From contig NZ_OZ040189.1 of NCBI RefSeq assembly GCF_964048965.1, positions 1 through 64,000 of the forward strand: 64,000 nucleotides of DNA, in the 5' to 3' direction. A model generated the notes under the pieces. The model saw only the letters and a list, made by a program, of their open reading frames with translations. It ran no database searches and had not been told where the DNA came from. Shown here in pieces: positions 8,891-17,353 of this stretch; the first letter of the stretch is position 1, and every line of letters begins with the position of its first letter. The position numbers and the translations under genes are program-made. Source of the DNA: Tenacibaculum sp. 190130A14a (lineage in GTDB: Bacteria > Bacteroidota > Bacteroidia > Flavobacteriales > Flavobacteriaceae).

Positions 8891-8961
8891 AACTCAACAG
8901 GATCGTATCACACACGAATATTCATCTAAACTATACAATAAGAGTTGCGTCGATTATAAAC

Positions 8962-9006
8962 AAAAAAACACTTAAGAATTAACCAATAATTCATCAAGTG
9001 TTTTTT
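8962..9006 (-). terminator. Terminator of tRNA-Leu, possibly bidirectional
   Basis: The arms AAAAAACACTT and AAGTGTTTTTT pair over 11 bases around an A/T-rich loop. On the minus strand the hairpin follows the tRNA 3' end directly. Flanking T runs on both strands suggest it could also stop plus-strand transcription arriving from the preceding gene. Confidence 0.75.
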
Positions 9007-9007
9007 G

Positions 9008-9091
9008 TACCAAAGGTGGGACTCGAACCCACACGCCCTTGCGAGCATCGGATTTTGAATCCGACGTGTCTACCAATTCCACCACTTTGGC
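9008..9091 (-). tRNA. tRNA-Leu (anticodon CAA)
   Basis: The minus strand folds into an 84-base class II tRNA. The acceptor stem is GCCAAAG with CTTTGGT, the D-arm contains TGGTAGAC, the anticodon loop TTCAAAA places CAA at the anticodon, a long variable arm is present (GCTCGCAAGGGC), and the T-arm contains GGTTCGAGTCCC. The extended variable arm and the CAA anticodon identify a leucine tRNA reading UUG. The discriminator base is A and CCA is not encoded. Confidence 0.95.
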
Positions 9092-9168
9092 TAAAGTAGG
9101 CAGCAAAGCTAAAAAAATATTTTATTTAAATCATTTAAAAAATAACTTTTAAACTCTCAAAATAGTTT

Positions 9169-9176
9169 TATTTTTG
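9169..9176 (+). promoter_or_regulatory. -7 promoter element of prs
   Basis: TATTTTTG matches the Bacteroidota TAnnTTTG -7 element and lies 40 bases before the prs start. No clear -33 TTG is seen at the expected distance. Confidence 0.6.
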
Positions 9177-9215
9177 CCCCAACAACAACACTAACTCATA
9201 ATAACATCTTGGTCA

Positions 9216-10157
9216 ATGGCTACAAATCAATTAAGCCCCAAATTTTTTGCTTGTTCACAAAGTACTGAACTAGCAGAAGAAATTGCTAAAATATACGGTG
9301 CCGAATTAGGTAATGTAAAAACTACTCATTTTAGCGATGGTGAATTTCAACCAGCATTTGAAGAATCTGTAAGAGGTCGCAGAGTATTTTTAATCGGATC
9401 TACCTTTCCTTCAGCAGACAACTTAATGGAAATGCTATTAATGTGCGACGCTGCTAAACGTGCTTCTGCTCGTCATATTACTGCAGTAATGCCTTATTTT
9501 GGTTGGGCTCGTCAAGACAGAAAAGACAAGCCACGTGTAGCAATCGGTGCTAAATTGGTAGCAAAATTATTAGAAGCTGCAGGTGCTACAAGAATTATGA
9601 CCATGGATTTACACGCAGATCAAATCCAAGGTTTCTTTGAAAAGCCAGTAGACCACTTATATGCATCTACTATTTTCTTACCATATGTAAAAAGCCTACA
9701 GTTAACTAACCTAACGGTAGCCTCTCCAGATATGGGAGGTTCTAAAAGAGCTTATGCATACTCTAAATATTTAGAAAGTGAAGTTGTTATTTGTTATAAG
9801 CAACGTTTAAAGGCCAATGTTATTTCTCATATGGAGTTAATTGGTAATGTAGAAGGTAAAAACGTAATCCTTGTTGATGATATGATTGACACTGGAGGAA
9901 CTTTAACCAAAGCAGCCGATTTAATGATGGAACGTGGTGCTAAAAGTGTAAGAGCTATATGTACACATCCAATCTTATCAGGTAATGCATATGAAAGAAT
10001 TCAAAATTCTAAGCTAACAGAGCTAATTGTTTCAGATACAATTCCTTTAAAAAGGCAAGTTTCTAAAATAAAAGTTGTATCTTGCGCCGCTTTATTCGCT
10101 GATGTGATGAAAAAAGTTCAAGACAATACATCTATTAGCGATCAGTTTTTAATGTAA
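9216..10157 (+). CDS. prs: Ribose-phosphate pyrophosphokinase
   Basis: The enzyme makes 5-phosphoribosyl-1-pyrophosphate from ribose-5-phosphate and ATP for nucleotide, His and Trp synthesis. The 313 residues fit the family. Visible motifs are the FSDGEF segment, the catalytic flexible loop region YFGWARQDRKDKPR, the divalent-metal His/Asp stretch MDLHADQIQGFF, and the PRPP-binding loop VDDMIDTGGTL. A TAnnTTTG element lies upstream, and the ribosomal L25 gene follows at 24 bases, a common arrangement in this phylum and in other bacteria. Confidence 0.97.
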   Translation: MATNQLSPKFFACSQSTELAEEIAKIYGAELGNVKTTHFSDGEFQPAFEESVRGRRVFLIGSTFPSADNLMEMLLMCDAAKRASARHITAVMPYFGWARQDRKDKPRVAIGAKLVAKLLEAAGATRIMTMDLHADQIQGFFEKPVDHLYASTIFLPYVKSLQLTNLTVASPDMGGSKRAYAYSKYLESEVVICYKQRLKANVISHMELIGNVEGKNVILVDDMIDTGGTLTKAADLMMERGAKSVRAICTHPILSGNAYERIQNSKLTELIVSDTIPLKRQVSKIKVVSCAALFADVMKKVQDNTSISDQFLM

Positions 10158-10181
10158 ATTTTATAAATAAATAATTAAGTA

Positions 10182-10760
10182 ATGCAATCAATTACAATCA
10201 AAGGATCTCAAAGAGAAAGCGTAGGTAAAAAAGCAACAAAAGCCTTACGTAATGCTGGAAAGGTTCCTTGCGTATTATACGGAGGAGACAAGCCTGTTCA
10301 CTTTTCAGCTGAAGCAAAAGCGTTCAAACCGTTAGTTTTTACTCCAAATGTATATACTGCAACGATTGAGCTTGACGGACAAACTTATGCCGCTGTTTTA
10401 CAAGACATTCAGTTCCACCCAGTAACTGATGCTATTTTACACATTGATTTCTTCCAGTTATTCGAAGACAAGCCAGTAACTATGGAAATTCCTGTAAAAT
10501 TAGTAGGATCTGCTAAAGGTGTTATGGTAGGGGGTGCTTTACGTCACAACTTACGTAAATTAAAAGTTAAAGCTTTACCAGCTAACTTACCAGATTTTAT
10601 CGAAGCTGATATTACTGAGTTAGAAATTGGTAACAAATTATATGTAACTAAATTAGCAAACGAAAAGTATACTTTCTTACACCCAGATAACACTGTGGTT
10701 GCTCAAGTACGTATGTCTCGTAACGCTGCTAAAGCTGCTGCTGAAACAGAAGAAGCTTAA
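10182..10760 (+). CDS. rplY: 50S ribosomal protein L25 / general stress protein Ctc
   Basis: This 192-residue protein is the long (Ctc) form of L25, which binds 5S rRNA. Its L25 core spans residues 1-92 ([40 protein letters not shown]) and is followed by the TL5/Ctc C-terminal domain ([20 protein letters not shown]) and an Ala/Glu-rich tail. It lies 24 bases after prs and is followed by a strong terminator, so prs-rplY forms an operon. Confidence 0.96.
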   Translation: MQSITIKGSQRESVGKKATKALRNAGKVPCVLYGGDKPVHFSAEAKAFKPLVFTPNVYTATIELDGQTYAAVLQDIQFHPVTDAILHIDFFQLFEDKPVTMEIPVKLVGSAKGVMVGGALRHNLRKLKVKALPANLPDFIEADITELEIGNKLYVTKLANEKYTFLHPDNTVVAQVRMSRNAAKAAAETEEA

Positions 10761-10783
10761 GAATTAGCTACTAAAAATAAATA

Positions 10784-10812
10784 AAAGCGTTACTTTGTGT
10801 AGCGCTTTTTTT
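10784..10812 (+). terminator. Intrinsic terminator after rplY
   Basis: The hairpin arms AAAGCGTTAC and GTAGCGCTTT (one G-U pair) enclose a short loop and are followed by a run of T. It ends the prs-rplY operon just before pth. Confidence 0.85.
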
Positions 10813-10822
10813 AGTTTAAAAC

Positions 10823-11464
10823 ATGAATATTTTCAACTTTTTAAAGAAGTTATTTAAAACTTCTCATAAAACAGTATCAGAAATAGAAACAGATCCAATG
10901 AAAAAGTTTTTAATTGTAGGTTTAGGTAATATTGGTGAAAAATATGACGAAACTCGCCATAATATAGGTTTTAAAATTGTAGATGCCTTTGTAAAAGAAC
11001 ACGAAGGAAGCTTTGAAACTGATAAGTTAGGCGATATATCCAAACTAAAAATTAAAGGGAAGACCGTCTTTGTATTAAAACCTAGCACTTATATGAACCT
11101 TAGTGGAAAGGCTGTAATGTATTGGATGAAAAAAGAAAATATTCAAGTAGAAAACTTATTGGTAATTACAGACGATTTAAATATCGACTTCGGAAAAGTG
11201 CGTATCAAAGGAAAAGGAAGTTCTGGCGGACACAACGGACTTAAAGATATACAAGATAAATTTAACACTGGTGCTTACCCTCGTTTTCGCTTTGGTGTAG
11301 GCTCAGAATACAGAAAAGGACGTCAAGTTGATTTTGTATTAGGAAAATGGAGCGCTGAAGAAGAAAGTGCTATGATAGAACGCATTCCTTTCTCTGTAAA
11401 TGCAGTAACTTCTTTTATTACCGCAGGTTTATCAAATACCATGAATGAATTTAACGGGAAATAA
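10823..11464 (+). CDS. pth: Peptidyl-tRNA hydrolase
   Basis: Pth recycles peptidyl-tRNAs released during abortive translation. The catalytic core starts at residue 26 with MKKFLIVGLGNIGEKY and includes the catalytic His in TRHNIGF, the Asp in ITDDLNIDFG, and the KGKGSSGGHNGLKD loop. The frame opens 25 residues earlier with a basic segment (NIFNFLKKLFKTSHK). Flavobacterial Pth proteins often carry such an extension, so I keep the upstream ATG; ATG 10898 is the alternative. It is transcribed between two terminators, apparently as a single gene. Confidence 0.94.
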   Translation: MNIFNFLKKLFKTSHKTVSEIETDPMKKFLIVGLGNIGEKYDETRHNIGFKIVDAFVKEHEGSFETDKLGDISKLKIKGKTVFVLKPSTYMNLSGKAVMYWMKKENIQVENLLVITDDLNIDFGKVRIKGKGSSGGHNGLKDIQDKFNTGAYPRFRFGVGSEYRKGRQVDFVLGKWSAEEESAMIERIPFSVNAVTSFITAGLSNTMNEFNGK

Positions 11465-11489
11465 ATAACGCTTGTTTCCTATTTTAATA

Positions 11490-11520
11490 AAAAAAATCCT
11501 GCTTTTGCAGGATTTTTTTA
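11490..11520. terminator. Bidirectional terminator between pth and queD
   Basis: ATCCTGC and GCAGGAT pair around a TTTT loop, with A/T runs on both sides. It serves convergent pth (plus) and queD (minus); the last bases overlap the queD stop codon. Confidence 0.88.
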
Positions 11521-11970
11521 TTTATTGTCACTAGCATACCATTCGGCAAAACTAGTATCTGTTTCTTGTAGTTTAATAGAATGTAACAACAAACTTTCTG
11601 GTAAACGACTTTTTATCTTATCAGCAAAATCGATCACCATCATCTCACTTGTTGGCTGATAGTCTACTAATATTACATGATGTCCTCTATCTTTTAACTC
11701 TTTTGCCAATTCAACATGTGGCGTGTTTTGATTAAATACTGTGGCATGATCAAAAACATCTACAATTTCTTCTTTTACGATCTTTTTAAGATCTCCAAAA
11801 TCAATCACCATTCCATACTTTACATTCGAAGTATCTGAAATAGGTGTTCCAATAACCGTTACCGAGAGCTTATAGCTATGCCCGTGTACATTTTTACACT
11901 TACCATCGTATCCATATAAAGCATGCCCTGTTTCAAAGCTAAATTGCTTGGTAATTCTAATCTTACTCAT
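11518..11970 (-). CDS. queD: 6-carboxytetrahydropterin synthase (QueD/PTPS family)
   Basis: QueD converts dihydroneopterin triphosphate to 6-carboxy-tetrahydropterin in queuosine precursor synthesis. The 150-residue protein has the zinc-binding histidines (FETGHALYG and NVHGHSYKL), the catalytic Cys in GKCKNVHGHS, and the PTSEMMVIDFADKI segment with the conserved Glu. Other queuosine genes are not adjacent. A 6-pyruvoyl-tetrahydropterin synthase assignment cannot be fully excluded, but the CxxxHGH context favours QueD. Confidence 0.92.
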   Translation of the reverse strand: MSKIRITKQFSFETGHALYGYDGKCKNVHGHSYKLSVTVIGTPISDTSNVKYGMVIDFGDLKKIVKEEIVDVFDHATVFNQNTPHVELAKELKDRGHHVILVDYQPTSEMMVIDFADKIKSRLPESLLLHSIKLQETDTSFAEWYASDNK

Positions 11971-12006
11971 AATACATCATCTCTTTTTGAAAGAAAAAAG
12001 CAACGT

Positions 12007-12105
12007 TTATTTTCTTCTAAACTTTTTGTTTGCTCTGTACTTATTAAAAAAATATACTACTGCTACTAAAGCAGCTAAAACGGCAAATAAATAATCTCCA
12101 CCCAT
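12007..12105 (-). CDS. 32-residue single-span membrane protein
   Basis: A short frame starting MGGDYLFAVLAALVAVVYFF and ending in a basic tail (NKYRANKKFRRK) lies between the enoyl-CoA hydratase and queD genes. It encodes one membrane helix with a positively charged C-terminus, consistent with a small inner-membrane protein. The coding sense rests on this composition and the clean start and stop; no function is known. Confidence 0.6.
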   Translation of the reverse strand: MGGDYLFAVLAALVAVVYFFNKYRANKKFRRK

Positions 12106-12140
12106 AATCTTTGTTTTTTATAATCGTCGAAAGTACGAAT

Positions 12141-12908
12141 TTACTTTTTAAATTTTGCCAATGCGTTTTTAGTAAAGTCAGATAAGACTAACTTTCCCGA
12201 GGTTTCCGCTCTTTCTATTAACAATTCTTGCCAATGTTCAGTTCCTATCCAAAGTGCCTTTTTCATTTCGTCTAAAGCCTCTGGATTGTAAGAACCCAAT
12301 TTTTCAGTAAAAATTTCGACTTCTTTATCTAACTCATCAATATTTTCAAACACTCTAGCATACAACCCTTTATCTTTTGCCCAATAGGCATTTTTCCAAC
12401 TAGTAGCATCTAACGTAAGTTCTGCCAATCCACTTACACCTACTTTGCGTTCTACTGCCGGTGCAATTACAAAAGGACCTATTCCAATAGTAAACTCCGA
12501 TAATTTAATAGAAGCCGCTTCTGTTGCTAATACATAATCACAAGCCGCTGCTAAACCAACACCTCCTCCAACAGTCTTTCCTTGCACTCTTCCTACAATT
12601 AATTTAGAACAACGACGCATGGCATTGATTACATTGGCAAAACCAGAAAAGAAATATTTACCATCCTTCAAATTATCAATAGCTACCAACTCATCAAAAG
12701 AAGCTCCTGCACAAAACGCTCTTTCTCCTTCCGATTTTAACACAATAATAGCTACCTCATCATTGGTAGATAATGTATCGAACTCATTGGCCAAACGCTC
12801 TAATAATTCGCTAGGAAATGAATTACTCGCTGGATGCCCGAATTCAACCGTAGCAATTTTATTTTCTATACGTGTATATAAACTTCCGTTGGATCTTGTT
12901 GTTGTCAT
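12141..12908 (-). CDS. Enoyl-CoA hydratase/isomerase family protein
   Basis: This 255-residue crotonase-fold enzyme has the CoA/oxyanion segments AFCAGASFDEL and GKTVGGGVGLAAACDYVLAT. The acidic residue positions (EFTIGIGPF) are consistent with hydratase or isomerase activity on acyl-CoA. In Bacteroidota such genes take part in fatty acid, phenylacetate or branched-chain amino acid breakdown; the substrate cannot be decided here. The start (MTTTRSNG) is 49 bases from the divergent GNAT gene. Confidence 0.88.
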   Translation of the reverse strand: MTTTRSNGSLYTRIENKIATVEFGHPASNSFPSELLERLANEFDTLSTNDEVAIIVLKSEGERAFCAGASFDELVAIDNLKDGKYFFSGFANVINAMRRCSKLIVGRVQGKTVGGGVGLAAACDYVLATEAASIKLSEFTIGIGPFVIAPAVERKVGVSGLAELTLDATSWKNAYWAKDKGLYARVFENIDELDKEVEIFTEKLGSYNPEALDEMKKALWIGTEHWQELLIERAETSGKLVLSDFTKNALAKFKK

Positions 12909-12957
12909 TTTTTATAGTTTGTTCAAAAATAATCTTAATTTTAGTTTTTAAGAAATT

Positions 12958-13410
12958 ATGAAAGATCAAATGCAATATTCGGTTATAGAAGGTATTCCTA
13001 AGCAAGCACAGTTAGAAGAGCTATTGCATTTATATGCTACTATTTTTGAAGATGCACAACTCAAATTCTTTATAGAACGTATTAAAACTAAAGCTCAAAT
13101 ACTTTGCTTAATTGCATATAATCAAAAAACACCTGTTGGATTTAAAATTGGTTATCGATACGACGAAACTACCTTTTACAGCTGGGTGGGTGGTGTTTTA
13201 GAAGACTATAGAAAAAAAGGAATTGCTAAAACCTTGGCATCATTACAAGAAAAATGGGTTCGAGAACATGGATTTTCTAAATTAAAAACCAAATCTATGA
13301 ATCAATACAAACCTATGTTGATTTTAAATCTTAAGAATGGTTTTGATATTGTACAGATATACACCAATGATAGTGGTCAAACAAAGATTGTTTTTGAAAA
13401 AGAATTTTAG
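12958..13410 (+). CDS. GNAT family N-acetyltransferase
   Basis: This 150-residue protein has the GNAT fold. The acetyl-CoA binding motif A is visible as GGVLEDYRKKGIAKTLASL (about residues 79-97), preceded by the strand TPVGFKIGYRYDE. The substrate is unknown. Its stop codon (13408-13410) overlaps the stop codon of the convergent MATE gene in the shared bases TTAG. Confidence 0.87.
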   Translation: MKDQMQYSVIEGIPKQAQLEELLHLYATIFEDAQLKFFIERIKTKAQILCLIAYNQKTPVGFKIGYRYDETTFYSWVGGVLEDYRKKGIAKTLASLQEKWVREHGFSKLKTKSMNQYKPMLILNLKNGFDIVQIYTNDSGQTKIVFEKEF

Positions 13411-14741
13411 TTTTGTTTGCTCAATGGTAAAAACTTAGCTCTAAACTTGAAAATCAACGGAATTCCTCTGGCAATTATCCATCCGTAAAAAGCAATCCAG
13501 ATGGCATATAATTTATAGTCTAAATGATCAAAAATTAAAAGTACTGGAATAAATACCAATCCCGTAGAAAGTAATAATACATTTCTTAAAAATTTCATTT
13601 CTCCAAGACCTTTAAACATTCCATCATAAATAAATGCTATAGAACATACAGGTTGCATGAGTAAGATAATCCAAAACGTATTGTAAAATTGCTCCAGCAC
13701 CAATGCTTCTTTGGTAAAAATGCTTCCTATAAAATTGTAAAACACAAACCCAACTGCTGCCAATACTCCTCCAAAAACAAACCCATACACAATCAATTTG
13801 TTTCCTAAGCTTATCAAGGTGTCATAAGCCTTTGCTCCGAGTAGTTTTCCTGATAATATATTTCCTGCACTAGAATACCCATCAATCATAAACGCCCCCA
13901 TTAACCACAAGTTAAGTCCGATGGTATATGCTGCAATGTATTCTTTTCCGTAGTCTGTAGCATAAGCAGTCGCAAAATACAAGGCTGTATTTAAAGCAAT
14001 AGTACGTACAAACAAGTTTAAAATCATGACTACAAATCGCGGAATTTCCTCGTTAAATGGAAATTCTACTTTTAAAGAAATAGGCGTTTTAGTAAGTAGT
14101 AAATAGGCTGACAGTATTGCCATTACTATTTGCGCAATAACGCTAGCATAAGCCGCTCCTTGAATATTCATTGGTTCGATGTATCCTTCAATACCATATA
14201 CTAATGCTAGATCTAAAACAATATTCACCACGGTTCCTACAATAGCAATTAACATAGGGTAATAGGTGTTTTGCAAACCTCTAAACGTACCAAAAACGGC
14301 AATTACAAAAAGTGTAAACGGGAACCCGAATACTCGAATTTTATAATATTCAACACAGAATTCTAAAATAGTTCCTGAAGCATTATAAAACTGAAATATT
14401 TCTTTAGCAAACGGGTAGCTTAACCCTAAGACAATTAAACTAGTACTCACTACAATTATAATGGCCTGAGCGGGTAAATTTTTTACTTCTTCTAGTTTGT
14501 TGGCTCCTACATATTGTGATATAATAGAGGAAATTCCACTTCGGGTTTGTCCAAACACCCAAATAAGCATTGAAAGAAAGGCTCCTACAATACCAATAGC
14601 AGCAATACTCTCTGTTGCGTTATACTTAATATTTCCTACAATGGCCAAATCGGTTGTAGAAAGTAAAGGTTCTGCTACGCCAGCAATTAATGCTGGAATG
14701 GCCAATTTGTTAATATGTTTAAAGCTTATATCGTAGGTCAT
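13407..14741 (-). CDS. MATE family efflux transporter (DinF-like)
   Basis: This inner-membrane protein has 12 predicted helices and belongs to the multidrug and toxin extrusion family, closest in style to DinF. The N-terminus ISFKHINKLAIPALIAG and the segment EPLLSTTDLAIVGNI are typical. I prefer ATG 14741 (MTYDISFKH), which matches the usual family start; an upstream ATG at 14777 adds 12 residues. It probably exports cationic compounds with Na+ or H+ exchange. It is divergent from the Usp gene and converges on the GNAT gene. Confidence 0.9.
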   Translation of the reverse strand: MTYDISFKHINKLAIPALIAGVAEPLLSTTDLAIVGNIKYNATESIAAIGIVGAFLSMLIWVFGQTRSGISSIISQYVGANKLEEVKNLPAQAIIIVVSTSLIVLGLSYPFAKEIFQFYNASGTILEFCVEYYKIRVFGFPFTLFVIAVFGTFRGLQNTYYPMLIAIVGTVVNIVLDLALVYGIEGYIEPMNIQGAAYASVIAQIVMAILSAYLLLTKTPISLKVEFPFNEEIPRFVVMILNLFVRTIALNTALYFATAYATDYGKEYIAAYTIGLNLWLMGAFMIDGYSSAGNILSGKLLGAKAYDTLISLGNKLIVYGFVFGGVLAAVGFVFYNFIGSIFTKEALVLEQFYNTFWIILLMQPVCSIAFIYDGMFKGLGEMKFLRNVLLLSTGLVFIPVLLIFDHLDYKLYAIWIAFYGWIIARGIPLIFKFRAKFLPLSKQN

Positions 14742-14814
14742 AACGTACAACAAAGGAACAGATATTCTTTTACTCATAGAAATAAATTGAGTAAAAAAAG
14801 GAGTAAAAAATAAC

Positions 14815-14822
14815 TACCTTTG
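14815..14822 (+). promoter_or_regulatory. -7 promoter element of the Usp gene
   Basis: TACCTTTG matches TAnnTTTG and lies 18 bases before the start codon, implying a short leader of roughly ten bases. Confidence 0.6.
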
Positions 14823-14840
14823 TAGCTCAAAAAATTTGAA

Positions 14841-15635
14841 ATGAAACATATACTAGTTCCAATAGGTTCAACAGAAAACTCAATTAACACATTACAATAC
14901 GCTGTAAATTTTGCAGATGCCGTAGGTGCAAAAGTATTTGTAATGCGTGCTTATAAAATTTTATCGAAAGCTGGAGCGTTTGTAAATGCAGATGATACCA
15001 TGCAACGTGAAACAAATTTGTATTTACGTACTATGGTGAATGCTATTGATAGAAAAAATGTAGAAATTAAGTTGATTACTGCTAAAGGTGATGTATTAGA
15101 AAGTATTACTTCTATTGATAGAGAGTTAGGAGTAGATTTAATTATCATGGGACCTAAAAGTAACTCCATTAAAGAAGAGGTGTTTTTAGGAAATACATCA
15201 GGAAGTGTTTTAAAACAAACCAACATTCCTATGTTAGTGATTCCAGAAGGATATCAGTTTACTCCTGTAAAAAAGGTATTAACTGCGTTTAAATCGGGAA
15301 TTATCAACCAAGAAAATGTATTAAGTCCATTACAATTAATCTTAGATAAATTTGATGCTAGTACTAATTTATTATTGGTAAAAACACCGAATTATACCGA
15401 TGCTGATTTAGTATTAAATAAAGAATTAGAAGCTGTAAAATCTGAGTTAACTGTTACTGAAAATGCTACTACTTTTCAAGGTGTATTAGAGCATTTCCAA
15501 TCGAATAATCCAGATATGTTATGCGTTTTTAGACGTAAACGAGGATTCTTTCAAAAACTTTGGGAAAAGAATACTATTTTAAAACAAGAGTTTCATTGTA
15601 GCGTTCCTTTATTAGTTTTAAGAGGAAAGTTGTAA
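14841..15635 (+). CDS. Tandem-domain universal stress protein
   Basis: This 264-residue cytoplasmic protein carries two Usp domains. The first is complete (KHILVPIGSTENSINTLQYA, then the ATP-binding-like GPKSNSIKEEVFLGNTSGSV near residue 110). The second, from about residue 150, is more divergent and ends HCSVPLLVLRG. Tandem Usp proteins are common in Bacteroidota and act in stress or starvation survival. A TAnnTTTG promoter lies just upstream, and the gene appears to be monocistronic. Confidence 0.9.
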   Translation: MKHILVPIGSTENSINTLQYAVNFADAVGAKVFVMRAYKILSKAGAFVNADDTMQRETNLYLRTMVNAIDRKNVEIKLITAKGDVLESITSIDRELGVDLIIMGPKSNSIKEEVFLGNTSGSVLKQTNIPMLVIPEGYQFTPVKKVLTAFKSGIINQENVLSPLQLILDKFDASTNLLLVKTPNYTDADLVLNKELEAVKSELTVTENATTFQGVLEHFQSNNPDMLCVFRRKRGFFQKLWEKNTILKQEFHCSVPLLVLRGKL

Positions 15636-15759
15636 GCATTATTACTGCAACGTTAAATCTTTTTAGATTTCTACGAAACAATAGAAAATATTGTATATTG
15701 ATTATCAATTAATTTGATTTTATCAAATTTTTGAATACCTCAAAAAATCAATATTGTCT

Positions 15760-17331
15760 ATGAAATTTGCACTTAAAATTATTATTGCTTTTGTAGTTCA
15801 TTGTTCGTTTGCTCAAAACACAATAACTGTAGAAGTTATAGATACAGAAACCAACGACCCCGTTGCATTTCCTACCGTTAAATTTGTAGGAACTTCAAGA
15901 GGGGTCGTTGCTGATTATAACGGACAGTTTAGACTTCCAATGGATAAGCTAAAAAGCATTACATCCATAGAGATTTCTTCAATGGGTTTTCAACCTTTAG
16001 TCATTGCGATTAGCTCTTTGAGCACAAAAAAAATGAACACCTTACGAATGTTACCAAGTGAAGAAACTCTTGACCAGGTGATTGTAAACGCTTCAAAAAA
16101 GAAATTATCTGCATTTAAAATAGTCCAAAAAGCTGTTTATTCCATTCAGTCAAACTTAGCTTTAACACCCCATTCTTATATTGGTTATTATAGAGATTAT
16201 CAAATATGTAATGATGGAGAGTATTATAACTTAAACGAAGCCATTGTTGAAGAGTTTGATAACGGAATTTTATCTAATAAGTTAGTAGACAATAAAAACA
16301 AAAGTGCCTTATATAAATTCAATACTAATCTCAACTATAAAACAGATAGCTTATTGGCTGTATCATATGATGATACCAGTAAAAACATTAAAAACGCAAA
16401 AATTATAAGTTATGGAGGAAATGAATTAAGTATACTCAATGCACATAATCCAATTCGTCTTTTTAACCAAAAGTCCTTTTCTTATGTATATAAATTAAAA
16501 GATGAATTTTTATCTAATCACGATTTCAAAAAATCAAAAAAAATCAAAAGTAATGGTGAAACTTTAGTTAGCATTACATTTACCAACAAACAAGATAAAA
16601 CATCTATCAGTCATCTAGTTAAAGGAGAAGTTAACATATCTTTATCTGACTTTGCTATTCACAGTTTCAAATACACTGTTTATGATGTTGATACATCTCA
16701 TATTCTCTTAAATGTAGATATTGAATACAGAAGAAGTAAACATAAAATGCACCTCAACTACATTAGTGTTAATAATTTATTTCATGGTGTTTTGGACAAT
16801 GAAGTTTTTAGAGAACAAGAAATAACTTATACCCCAGAAACAAAGCGTTTTTCTATTCAATTCAATAAAAAAATTAATTTGAGAACCTTAAAACTGAAAA
16901 ACTTTTCAGTTTTGTATGATAACAAAGAAATTCCACTTACCAATCTTTCCATTATAGATGATCAAAACATCGTTTTAGAGGTTGCAAAAAACGCTGATAT
17001 CATAAACCCAGAGGTAAAGCAATTATTTAAAAAAGAAGCAGCAAATAACACGTTTAATATCAAAAAAATAAAATCAGAAAAAATAAAAGTTTTTATTAAG
17101 AAAGTAAAAGATATTGATAATCGACGCATTTATGAAAGAAATGAAAAACCTGTATATCAATTCAGAGAGTTTTTCGTTCAAGAAGTTTTTGAAAACAAGC
17201 ATCTTAGTCCAAATATAAACTACGTAGACAAATTAAAACACCTTTCAAAATCTAAACTTAATACTTTTGAAAATGTAGATGATTACATTATTAATTCACC
17301 ATTAATGAATAGAAAACTACCAAGTAAATAA
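15760..17331 (+). CDS. Exported protein with carboxypeptidase-like regulatory domain
   Basis: This 523-residue protein has a signal peptide (KIIIAFVVHCSFAQ) followed by a CarboxypepD_reg-like beta-sandwich (TVEVIDTETNDPVAFPTVKF ... SSMGFQPLVI, residues ~20-95), the domain also found at the N-terminus of TonB-dependent receptors. The remaining ~400 residues lack a receptor barrel and resemble the exported CarboxypepD_reg-only proteins of Flavobacteriia (a YIGYYRDYQ segment is seen). Function is unknown; an envelope role is inferred. ATG 15760 gives the best signal peptide; TTG 15754 adds two residues. Confidence 0.83.
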   Translation: MKFALKIIIAFVVHCSFAQNTITVEVIDTETNDPVAFPTVKFVGTSRGVVADYNGQFRLPMDKLKSITSIEISSMGFQPLVIAISSLSTKKMNTLRMLPSEETLDQVIVNASKKKLSAFKIVQKAVYSIQSNLALTPHSYIGYYRDYQICNDGEYYNLNEAIVEEFDNGILSNKLVDNKNKSALYKFNTNLNYKTDSLLAVSYDDTSKNIKNAKIISYGGNELSILNAHNPIRLFNQKSFSYVYKLKDEFLSNHDFKKSKKIKSNGETLVSITFTNKQDKTSISHLVKGEVNISLSDFAIHSFKYTVYDVDTSHILLNVDIEYRRSKHKMHLNYISVNNLFHGVLDNEVFREQEITYTPETKRFSIQFNKKINLRTLKLKNFSVLYDNKEIPLTNLSIIDDQNIVLEVAKNADIINPEVKQLFKKEAANNTFNIKKIKSEKIKVFIKKVKDIDNRRIYERNEKPVYQFREFFVQEVFENKHLSPNINYVDKLKHLSKSKLNTFENVDDYIINSPLMNRKLPSK

Positions 17332-17353
17332 AAGTAATTCCTTTTACTTTTTT
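17330..17353. terminator. Short hairpin between convergent genes
   Basis: AAAAGTAA and TTACTTTT pair around a six-base loop and are followed by T on the plus strand. The hairpin overlaps both stop codons of the convergent pair, including that of mutS. The stem is A/T-rich and so weaker than the other terminators here. Confidence 0.45.
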
